7,481 nucleotides of DNA. It comes from Flavobacteriales bacterium UBA1694. Its GTDB lineage: Bacteria > Bacteroidota > Bacteroidia > Flavobacteriales > Weeksellaceae. The DNA lies in assembly GCA_002319955.1 (NCBI GenBank), contig DCJS01000030.1:1-7481 (forward strand), read 5' to 3'. The position numbers and the translations under genes are program-made. A model generated the notes under the pieces. The model searched no databases and was not told the origin of the DNA. It saw only the letters and a list, made by a program, of their open reading frames with translations. Below, one piece after another: positions 1 through 5,083 of this stretch; the first letter of the stretch is position 1, and each line of letters opens with the position of its first letter.

Positions 1-315
1 ATGATTGAGGAAGTAAAAGTGATTTTTCTCAACAGAACTAACAAGCAAATTGGAATCTACAATCTTGCTAAAGGAGGTATCACTGGATGTGTAGTAGATA
101 TTAGAATTATATTATCTATTGCCCTTAAAACGCTTGCAACAGGAATAATCTTAGTACACAACCACCCAAGTGGAAATCTCAATCCAAGTAGTGAGGATAG
201 AAAAATCACTAATGATCTTCAAAAGGCTTGTGGAATTATGAATATAACACTTCTAGATCACCTTATAGTAACTCGGAAAGGATTCTTCAGTTTTGCTGAT
301 GCAAATCTTATTTAA
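1..315 (+). CDS. RadC-family JAMM/JAB domain protein, probably missing its N-terminus
   Basis: The visible 104 residues are the metal-binding half of a RadC-like JAB domain. The JAMM signature is complete: H53-x-H55, seven residues, S63-x2-D66, inside HNHPSGNLNPSSED, with the candidate catalytic glutamate at E3 or E4. This motif marks zinc-dependent hydrolases, but the reaction of bacterial RadC proteins is not established and the old DNA-repair role is doubtful. Flavobacterial relatives are usually near 150 residues, with about 45 residues before the segment equivalent to MIEEVKVIFLNR. The gene therefore probably begins left of the window and the ATG at base 1 is likely an internal Met; a genuine short form cannot be excluded. 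It ends at TAA 313-315. Its GC content is about 33% (105 of 315 by hand count), lower than sampled neighbours. In Bacteroidota such genes are common cargo of integrative elements, which fits the tRNA fragment just downstream. Confidence 0.85.
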   Translation: MIEEVKVIFLNRTNKQIGIYNLAKGGITGCVVDIRIILSIALKTLATGIILVHNHPSGNLNPSSEDRKITNDLQKACGIMNITLLDHLIVTRKGFFSFADANLI

Positions 316-325
316 TATAAAATCT

Positions 326-394
326 CCCTATTATGTTAGTAAAAAGGCATTCTTTTAGGCATACCCTATGATCATTTTTACTAACATAATAGGG
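326..394. repeat. Perfect 20-bp inverted repeat with 29-bp spacer
   Basis: The left arm CCCTATTATGTTAGTAAAAA (326-345) is exactly complementary to the right arm TTTTTACTAACATAATAGGG (375-394). The pairing stops cleanly at both ends. The left arm starts 10 bases after the radC-like stop codon and the right arm ends about 20 bases before the tRNA 3' remnant. As RNA it would form a long stem. It has no T-tract on its right side, so it is a poor rightward terminator; leftward transcription would meet a modest T-rich stretch. It could also be a recombinase binding or excision site of the putative element. The function is not known to me. Confidence 0.85.
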
Positions 395-413
395 TGCGAC
401 TGGGAATTATAGA

Positions 414-440
414 GAAGGTTCGAATCCCTCAGGACCCACA
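414..440 (+). other. Stranded 3' end of a tRNA gene (T-arm and acceptor strand), candidate attachment site
   Basis: Bases 414-430 form a T-arm: stem GAAGG/CCCTC with one A-C mismatch, closing a TTCGAAT loop. AGGACCC (431-437) follows as an acceptor 3' strand, then A438 as discriminator and CA. This is the same ending style as the intact tRNA-Val downstream (CCC-A-CA). No matching 5' acceptor GGGTCCT, D-arm or anticodon arm can be found in the preceding 100 bases. The best local partner is GGGTGCG at 392-398, which pairs at only 5 of 7 positions. A strong terminator follows directly, as after a real tRNA gene. The simplest reading is the tRNA end displaced when an element integrated into a tRNA gene. 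The isoacceptor cannot be named; the end resembles tRNA-Arg types only loosely. Confidence 0.65.
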
Positions 441-470
441 AAACTTCAACACCGTTGAAGTTTTTTTTTT
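440..470 (+). terminator. Intrinsic terminator after the tRNA remnant
   Basis: An 11-bp stem, AAAACTTCAAC (440-450) with GTTGAAGTTTT (454-464), closes a three-base ACC loop. It is followed by an unbroken T run to 470. It directly follows the tRNA 3' remnant, so it probably ended the transcript of the original intact tRNA. It ends one base before the mature 5' end of tRNA-Val. Confidence 0.85.
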
Positions 471-471
471 A

Positions 472-546
472 GGGCGGTTAGCTCAGTTGGTTCAGAGCGT
501 TGCGTTGACATCGCAGAGGTCGCTGGTTCGAGCCCAGTACCGCCCA
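472..546 (+). tRNA. tRNA-Val (anticodon GAC)
   Basis: A complete cloverleaf can be drawn by hand. The acceptor GGGCGGT (472-478) pairs with ACCGCCC (539-545), and A546 is the discriminator. The D-stem is GCTC/GAGC. The anticodon stem TTGCG/CGCAG carries the loop TTGACAT, giving anticodon GAC, which reads GUC and GUU valine codons. The T-stem GCTGG/CCAGT closes a TTCGAGC loop. The length is 75 nt. The bases after the discriminator are CA rather than CCA, so the CCA tail must be added enzymatically. The gene is intact. It sits one base after the upstream terminator and seven bases before the downstream one. Confidence 0.97.
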
Positions 547-552
547 CATACC

Positions 553-585
553 AAAAAAATCTCCTAGAACTAGGAGATTTTTTTT
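553..585. terminator. Bidirectional intrinsic terminator shared by tRNA-Val and the GT9 gene
   Basis: The arms AAATCTCCTAG (557-567) and CTAGGAGATTT (570-580) pair perfectly around a minimal centre. An A tract lies on the left (553-559) and a T tract on the right (578-585). The symmetry lets it end the rightward tRNA-Val transcript and the leftward glycosyltransferase transcript, whose stop codon is at 587-589. Confidence 0.9.
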
Positions 586-586
586 A

Positions 587-1576
587 TTAGATAGTTTCGT
601 TCGCCGCCTTAAGAACTTTACGAAATAGTTTGTGAACCTCTATTTCCTCTAAGCAGGCGTAATCCCCGCGGTAGCATGGCTTATCGCCAAATACCGAACA
701 CGGACGGCACGTTAAATCGTCCACTTGGACAACATCCTCTAGACTTTGTCCATACCCTAAGAACCCAGCATACGGATGGGTCGATCCCCATACTGAGACG
801 CAGCGCGTCCCCATTAGACTCGCCAGATGCATATTGGCAGAATCCATGGACACCATGAGTTTCAAATGGGCGATTTTTTCAAGTTCTTGCTGCAAACTGA
901 ATTTGCCTGCTAAGGATTCTGAATTCTCTATTTTTGAGGTCCAATCTTCTAAAAGGGCCTTTTCCTGAGCGCCACCACCGAAAAAATAGACTTTATGATG
1001 TTTTGAAAGTAGCTGCGCAAGTTCAAAGGATTTGTCAAGCGATAGCATCTTGCCATGGTGCTGTGCAAATGGGGCCAGCCCAATTCCCTCACGAGTCTCA
1101 ACTTGGCTGCGGTACCGATGCGAAAGAGTTAATGAAAATCCTAAGTCTCGTAGTACATTCGCATAGCGCTCCACAGTGCTTGTCAATGGCTTTTTTTCTA
1201 AATGCCAGATATCGGTTAATCGGTCCTTTTCCTGCTTCCCTTTATCAAGCACCGCAATTTTGTAACGCTTTGCTTTAAAATACCGATCAAGAATTTTGCT
1301 TCGAAGCACGTCGTGAAAATCCGCAATGCAGTCTGGCTCGTATTCTAATCTAAGTTCTTTTGCCAGCCGTTTCAACCCCCAGACCCCCTTGTACTCTTCT
1401 AAATTCACCCCGACAAACCGACAGCGCGGCACCCCATTAAAGAGGGGTTCAAAATTTCGGCGCGAAACGAAAATAAGTTCTACGGTGGGATTTTGTTCCA
1501 GAAATTCTGTTACCACGGGCACGCACATCGCGACATCTCCGAAGGCAGAAAACCGGTATGCTAGGATGCGTCTCAA
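587..1576 (-). CDS. Glycosyltransferase family 9 protein (ADP-heptose:LPS heptosyltransferase-like)
   Basis: This 329-residue protein has the two-lobed GT-B layout of heptosyltransferases, which add sugars to the lipopolysaccharide core at the inner face of the inner membrane. The N-terminal lobe opens with the family motif RFSAFGDVAMCVPVV (residues 8-22, G13-D14). The C-terminal lobe carries the nucleotide-sugar-site motif DSANMHLASLMG (245-256) followed by SVWGSTHPYAG. A cysteine set near the end (C290, C293, C301, C308) matches the CRPCS...C...C tail I know from Bacteroidota members. The sugar donor and acceptor cannot be read from the sequence. The start is TTG at 1576, chosen because it gives the expected opening MRRILAYRF; the preceding in-frame codons offer no better start. 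That TTG overlaps the sufE stop as TTGA, so translation is probably coupled to sufE. Termination is at the shared terminator just downstream. Confidence 0.9.
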   Translation of the reverse strand: MRRILAYRFSAFGDVAMCVPVVTEFLEQNPTVELIFVSRRNFEPLFNGVPRCRFVGVNLEEYKGVWGLKRLAKELRLEYEPDCIADFHDVLRSKILDRYFKAKRYKIAVLDKGKQEKDRLTDIWHLEKKPLTSTVERYANVLRDLGFSLTLSHRYRSQVETREGIGLAPFAQHHGKMLSLDKSFELAQLLSKHHKVYFFGGGAQEKALLEDWTSKIENSESLAGKFSLQQELEKIAHLKLMVSMDSANMHLASLMGTRCVSVWGSTHPYAGFLGYGQSLEDVVQVDDLTCRPCSVFGDKPCYRGDYACLEEIEVHKLFRKVLKAANETI

Positions 1577-1992
1577 GACTTTAACTGGTAAGCAACGGCA
1601 TAAAACTTAATCTGCTTGGTCATAGCCATCAGTCCATTGGCACGTGAGGGGGATAAAAATTCTTGCAGACCAATTTGGGAGATAAACTCAAAATCAGAAT
1701 CCAGAATTTCTTGTGTACTGTGTCCACTGTAGATGGAAACTAGGAGCGAAACAATACCTTTAGGGAGAATCCCGTCGCTATCGGCATCGAAACTAAGAAT
1801 TCCATCGACATAACGAGCATCAATCCATACTTGACTCTGACAGCCCTTAATTAAATTATCTGCGGTCTTTTTATCTTCCGGTAGTCCTGGAAGCTCTTTT
1901 CCCAGATCAATGATATACTCATACTTCTGTTCCCAATCTTCTAGGAAATCAAAATCGTTTACGATTTCTTGTTGTTTCTCTTTAATGGTCAT
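1573..1992 (-). CDS. sufE: SufE-family cysteine desulfurase activator
   Basis: This 139-residue cytosolic protein matches SufE over its full length. SufE accepts persulfide sulfur from the cysteine desulfurase SufS and passes it to the SufBCD scaffold for iron-sulfur cluster assembly. The sulfur-accepting cysteine is C51 in KGCQSQVW, the same position as in E. coli SufE. The upstream ELPGLPEDKKTADNLI and the later GIVSLLVSIYSG and SPSRANGL segments are also typical. The start is ATG at 1990-1992, and a TAATTTTG promoter box ends five bases before it, so the mRNA may be nearly leaderless. No other suf genes are in the window; the gene instead forms an overlapping pair with the downstream glycosyltransferase. 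The paralog CsdE is an alternative name, but I favour SufE for this phylum. Confidence 0.95.
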   Translation of the reverse strand: MTIKEKQQEIVNDFDFLEDWEQKYEYIIDLGKELPGLPEDKKTADNLIKGCQSQVWIDARYVDGILSFDADSDGILPKGIVSLLVSIYSGHSTQEILDSDFEFISQIGLQEFLSPSRANGLMAMTKQIKFYAVAYQLKS

Positions 1993-1996
1993 GATG

Positions 1997-2004
1997 CAAA
2001 ATTA
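1997..2004 (-). promoter_or_regulatory. Possible -7 promoter box for sufE-GT9
   Basis: On the minus strand this reads TAATTTTG, an exact fit to the Bacteroidota -7 consensus TAnnTTTG. Its last base lies five bases from the sufE ATG, so a start site 4-6 bases downstream would fall on or next to the start codon. No TTTG-like -33 element is visible about 20 bases upstream. Transcription could instead read through from the small membrane gene 54 bases away, and the short AT-rich box could be chance. Confidence 0.4.
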
Positions 2005-2046
2005 AGGAAAGTTTGAATAGCCGATTGTTTTTAGAGTCGTAAAGTT

Positions 2047-2265
2047 CTAGTCTTTCTTTATTAAGTGGTAGATGTGTATAAAACACAAAATTAAATTTGG
2101 AATGATAATCGGCCAGAGCATTCCACTAAAGACCCCGTAGATCACAAAACACAGACATCCAAACAAATTTACAAACCGCACTTTTTTAAGCTCCTTTAGC
2201 ACAAAACTAAGAACAATAAAGACAGATGCGGCGTAGCCAACGTAAGTAGCAATTTCAGGGCTCAT
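2047..2265 (-). CDS. Small three-helix membrane protein, YgjV-like
   Basis: This predicted inner-membrane protein of 72 residues has three hydrophobic segments: roughly 7-24 (TYVGYAASVFIVLSFVL), 31-50 (RFVNLFGCLCFVIYGVF) and 51-69 (MLWPIIIPNLILCFIHIYHLI). They are separated by the basic loop KELKKVR and followed by a charged KKD tail. The pattern resembles the small YgjV-like family of Bacteroidota, which databases sometimes mislabel as uroporphyrinogen decarboxylase; no biochemical role is established. The open frame extends to a TTG at 2286, but that TTG is part of the promoter box at 2284-2291, so a transcript from that box could not encode it. I therefore place the start at ATG 2263-2265. 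It is transcribed divergently from clpC, with sufE 54 bases downstream on the same strand. Confidence 0.75.
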   Translation of the reverse strand: MSPEIATYVGYAASVFIVLSFVLKELKKVRFVNLFGCLCFVIYGVFSGMLWPIIIPNLILCFIHIYHLIKKD

Positions 2266-2283
2266 GGGTAATGGTATTAAACA

Positions 2284-2291
2284 CAAAGGTA
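2284..2291 (-). promoter_or_regulatory. -7 promoter box for the YgjV-like gene
   Basis: The minus strand reads TACCTTTG, a perfect TAnnTTTG box, 18 bases before the chosen ATG at 2265. It predicts a start near 2279 and a leader of about 14 bases. The -33 region has no clear TTTG. The box also decides the start codon of the gene, because it overlaps the alternative upstream TTG. Confidence 0.6.
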
Positions 2292-2346
2292 TATATTTTC
2301 CCTCGGAACTAATTTTTCATTCTGCCATAAAGTCATTAAACTTTTT

Positions 2347-2378
2347 TTGGTAAAGTATTTGTAACTTTACTTTACCAA
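2347..2378 (+). promoter_or_regulatory. Palindromic operator-like site overlapping the clpC promoter
   Basis: TTGGTAAAG (2347-2355) and CTTTACCAA (2370-2378) form a perfect 9-bp inverted repeat. A second, nested repeat GTAAAGT (2350-2356) with ACTTTAC (2364-2370) shares the left arm. TAACTTTA at 2362-2369 fits the TAnnTTTG -7 consensus at all but the last base, so the palindrome covers the likely polymerase site about 50 bases before the clpC ATG. The TTTG at 2346-2349 is too close to serve as a normal -33. The site does not match CIRCE or the CtsR operator, which control clp or chaperone genes in other bacteria. A binding regulator is inferred, not shown. Confidence 0.5.
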
Positions 2379-2396
2379 GGTGGAGAAGACCACCTT
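2377..2396 (+). promoter_or_regulatory. Hairpin in the clpC 5' leader
   Basis: AAGGTGG (2377-2383) and CCACCTT (2390-2396) form a 7-bp stem with the loop AGAAGA. If transcription starts 4-7 bases after the -7 box at 2362-2369, this stem lies at the very 5' end of the mRNA, 22 bases before the ATG. Such a stem may stabilise the transcript. Only two more T residues follow, so it is a weak terminator candidate. Confidence 0.45.
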
Positions 2397-2418
2397 TTAA
2401 TTAATACGAGACCAAATT

Positions 2419-4944
2419 ATGGATTATAAATTTTCAGCCGGTTTGGATAAAGTGTTCAAACAGAGCAAAAGTGAAACACGAAGACTGAAAAGTGAATTCC
2501 TCAATACTGAGCACCTTTTATTAGGAATCATTAAGACCGATAGTACTGCCCGAGAAATCTTACAATCGCTCGATGCAGACCTCGCACAAATTCGACGTAA
2601 AATCGAAACGCTGAACCTCGCCTCAGTAAGCCCGCTTGCAGAGCAGGCTAATCAGATTGCCTTTACAAAGATGGCCGATCAAGCTTTAAAAAGAGCGGAA
2701 CTCGAATGTAGGCAGTATAAGAGTGCAGAGATTAATACGGTGCACCTGCTCCTAGGAATCCTTTATAAGTATGAAGACCCAACGTCAAGCATATTAGGCG
2801 CCTATGATGTAGACTACGAAAGAGTCTCCAGAGAGTACCAGACGCTTCTTAAAAACGCCGGTCAAAGCCCTAAAATGAGTGCTTACGAAGACGATGAGGA
2901 AAGAGAAGAATACAGCCAGATGCGCAAGCCTACAGGCAATCTAGGGAGCGGGAAAAGCAAAACGCCAACTCTTGATAATTTTGGTCGGGATTTGACCTCT
3001 TTAGCAAAGGATGGAAAATTAGACCCGGTCATTGGAAGGGAAAAGGAAATCGAAAGAGTATCGCAAATCCTCTCGAGACGCAAAAAGAATAACCCTTTAC
3101 TCATAGGTGAACCAGGCGTTGGTAAATCGGCTATTGCCGAGGGCCTAGCCTTAAGAATACATCAGAAAAAAGTGTCTCGCGTGCTTTACGGAAAACGCGT
3201 CATTACGCTTGATTTGGCAAGTTTAGTTGCCGGCACCAAATACCGTGGGCAATTTGAGGAGCGAATGAAAGCGATTATGACGGAACTAGAAAAAAATCGT
3301 GACGTCATTTTATTCATCGACGAACTTCACACCATAGTGGGTGCAGGAAGCTCGACAGGCAGCTTAGATGCTTCAAATATGTTTAAACCTGCCTTAGCAC
3401 GAGGAGAAATCCAATGCATCGGTGCAACGACCCTTGACGAATACCGTCAATACATAGAAAAAGATGGGGCTTTAGAGCGTCGTTTTCAAAAAGTGATGGT
3501 GGAACCCACCACCATTGATGAGACGATTTTAATTCTAAATCAGATTAAAGACAAGTACGAAGACCACCATAATGTCACCTATACCGACGAGGCCATAAAC
3601 GCCTGCGTGAATTTAAGTGCCCGTTATATTACGGACCGCTTTCTACCGGATAAAGCAATTGACGCCATGGACGAGGCCGGTGCTCGCGTTTATATCAAGA
3701 ACATGAAAGTGCCAACGACCATCATTCAGAATGAAGAAAAGATTGAAGAAATCAAGGCCCTCAAGCAAAAGGCTGTTCAGGCTCAGGATTATTTAGAAGC
3801 CCGAAAACTGAAGGATGAAGAAGAGCGTTTAGCGATGGAACTTGCCTCCGCCCAGGACCAATGGGATAAGGACGTCAAGGAGAAGAAAGAAGTCGTGACC
3901 GAGGAAAATGTGGCCGAAGTCGTCTCAATGATGAGCGGAATCCCCGTGACGAAAGTCGGTAAAAATGAGCTTGATAAACTAGCTCTGATGGATGAAAAAT
4001 TAAATGGGAAGGTTATCGGTCAACACGATGCCGTTCAAAAAGTTGTTAAAGCGATCCAAAGAAACCGCGCCGGACTGAAAGATCCGAACAGACCTATTGG
4101 CTCTTTTATTTTCCTAGGAACCACCGGGGTTGGGAAAACAGAGCTTGCTAAAGTAATGGCACGTGAACTTTTCGATTCTGATGAAGCGTTAATTCGAATT
4201 GACATGAGTGAATACATGGAAAAATTCGCTGTGTCACGACTCGTGGGAGCGCCTCCAGGATACGTTGGTTATGAAGAAGGTGGACAGCTGACTGAGGCTA
4301 TTCGACGCAAGCCCTATGCCGTCCTTTTACTAGACGAGATTGAGAAAGCCCATCCAGATGTTTTCAATATCCTTCTACAAATATTGGACGAAGGTCATGT
4401 CACTGATAGCTTAGGTCGCAAAATTGACTTCAGAAACACCATTATTATCCTAACCTCCAATATTGGAACACGGGATTTAAAAGACTTTGGAGACGGCGTT
4501 GGATTTGGAACTTCAGCCAAAAAGTCCAGTTCTGATTCCCGTGCTAGAGCGACCATTGAGAGCGCACTTAAGAAAGCCTTTGCACCAGAGTTCCTAAATC
4601 GAATTGACGATATCGTGATATTTAATTCCCTTCAGAAAGAAGATATTGCAAAAATCATCGATCTTGAACTTGGAAAACTCTACACAAGAATTGAAAAACT
4701 TGGCTACAAAGTAGAACTCACCACAGAGGCGAAGGATTTTATCGCGGATAAAGGCTGGGACAAAGATTTTGGTGCCCGACCTTTAAAACGAGCGATTCAA
4801 AAATACATTGAAGACCTTCTTGCTGATCTCCTGGTAACCAAGCAGATTAAGGATGGTGAAACGATTCGATTAGGCCTTAATGAATCCAAGGAAGGCCTTG
4901 TGAAAACGGCGCCCGAACCTAAGGCGAAAAAACAAAAAGCGTAA
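2419..4944 (+). CDS. clpC: ATP-dependent Clp protease ATP-binding subunit ClpC
   Basis: This 841-residue cytosolic AAA+ unfoldase forms hexamers that feed substrates to the ClpP peptidase. In order: a double Clp-N repeat (about 1-145), an acidic linker, and NBD1 with Walker A GEPGVGKS (230-237), Walker B LFIDE (D301-E302) and arginines R354-R355. A short middle domain carrying a UVR motif (about 442-471) follows. NBD2 has Walker A GTTGVGKT (567-574), Walker B LLLDE (D639-E640), FLNR with R728, and the sensor-2 motif GARPLKR (785-791). The UVR middle domain and the VGF ClpP-docking loop (694-696) separate it from ClpB, and the two ATPase modules from ClpX. All catalytic residues look intact. 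The C-terminus is a short basic tail, EPKAKKQKA. The ATG at 2419 has no Shine-Dalgarno sequence, as is normal here. It has its own promoter region and terminator, so it is probably monocistronic. Confidence 0.97.
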   Translation: MDYKFSAGLDKVFKQSKSETRRLKSEFLNTEHLLLGIIKTDSTAREILQSLDADLAQIRRKIETLNLASVSPLAEQANQIAFTKMADQALKRAELECRQYKSAEINTVHLLLGILYKYEDPTSSILGAYDVDYERVSREYQTLLKNAGQSPKMSAYEDDEEREEYSQMRKPTGNLGSGKSKTPTLDNFGRDLTSLAKDGKLDPVIGREKEIERVSQILSRRKKNNPLLIGEPGVGKSAIAEGLALRIHQKKVSRVLYGKRVITLDLASLVAGTKYRGQFEERMKAIMTELEKNRDVILFIDELHTIVGAGSSTGSLDASNMFKPALARGEIQCIGATTLDEYRQYIEKDGALERRFQKVMVEPTTIDETILILNQIKDKYEDHHNVTYTDEAINACVNLSARYITDRFLPDKAIDAMDEAGARVYIKNMKVPTTIIQNEEKIEEIKALKQKAVQAQDYLEARKLKDEEERLAMELASAQDQWDKDVKEKKEVVTEENVAEVVSMMSGIPVTKVGKNELDKLALMDEKLNGKVIGQHDAVQKVVKAIQRNRAGLKDPNRPIGSFIFLGTTGVGKTELAKVMARELFDSDEALIRIDMSEYMEKFAVSRLVGAPPGYVGYEEGGQLTEAIRRKPYAVLLLDEIEKAHPDVFNILLQILDEGHVTDSLGRKIDFRNTIIILTSNIGTRDLKDFGDGVGFGTSAKKSSSDSRARATIESALKKAFAPEFLNRIDDIVIFNSLQKEDIAKIIDLELGKLYTRIEKLGYKVELTTEAKDFIADKGWDKDFGARPLKRAIQKYIEDLLADLLVTKQIKDGETIRLGLNESKEGLVKTAPEPKAKKQKA

Positions 4945-4960
4945 TGGCTTTAAACTCACT

Positions 4961-4988
4961 AAAGAGCTGCAAATGCAGCTCTTTTTTT
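4961..4988 (+). terminator. Intrinsic terminator of clpC
   Basis: The 10-bp stem AAAGAGCTGC (4961-4970) with GCAGCTCTTT (4975-4984) closes an AAAT loop and runs into a T tract ending at 4988. It begins 16 bases after the clpC stop codon and separates clpC from menD. Confidence 0.95.
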
Positions 4989-5070
4989 GTGCCAAAAACG
5001 CCTTAATACCATTCTGGCGTTAGGAGCTAATGTATCCCTAAAAATCCTTTTTCAAGCCCTAAAAAACGCC

Positions 5071-5078
5071 TACCTTTG
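5071..5078 (+). promoter_or_regulatory. -7 promoter box of menD
   Basis: TACCTTTG is a perfect TAnnTTTG box and identical to the one before the YgjV-like gene. Only five bases separate it from the menD ATG at 5084, so the transcript probably begins at or within a few bases of the start codon. The -33 region holds only a T-rich stretch (5048-5052). The preceding 80 bases carry AACGCC at 4997, its inverse GGCGTT at 5016, AACGCC again at 5065, and CCCTAAAAA at 5036 and 5057 (21 bases apart). These are possible but unproven regulator sites. Confidence 0.65.
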
Positions 5079-5083
5079 CCTCT

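Noticed and set aside
326..394. The inverted repeat as an integron attC site or a MITE
   Set aside because: The GTTRRRY and RYYYAAC boxes are not at the outer ends as attC requires, and the flanking bases (ATAAAATCT and TGCGACTGG) show no target-site duplication as a MITE would leave.
392..438. A tRNA-like minihelix made of GGGTGCG (392-398), the T-arm and AGGACCC (431-437)
   Set aside because: Only 5 of 7 acceptor positions pair, and the GGG on the left is already the end of the 20-bp repeat, so the pairing is probably coincidental.
676..1610. Plus-strand open frames of 60, 114 and 94 codons across 676-858, 934-1278 and 1326-1610
   Set aside because: They lie opposite the GT9 gene and the end of sufE, have no recognisable domains, and read as low-complexity antisense translation.
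2047..2286. The small membrane protein as a SemiSWEET or PQ-loop sugar transporter
   Set aside because: It has three helices of similar size, but no PQ motif.
2341..2418. CIRCE or CtsR operator before clpC
   Set aside because: Neither TTAGCACTC-N9-GAGTGCTAA nor the tandem GTCAAA-type heptads can be found; the palindrome present has different arms.
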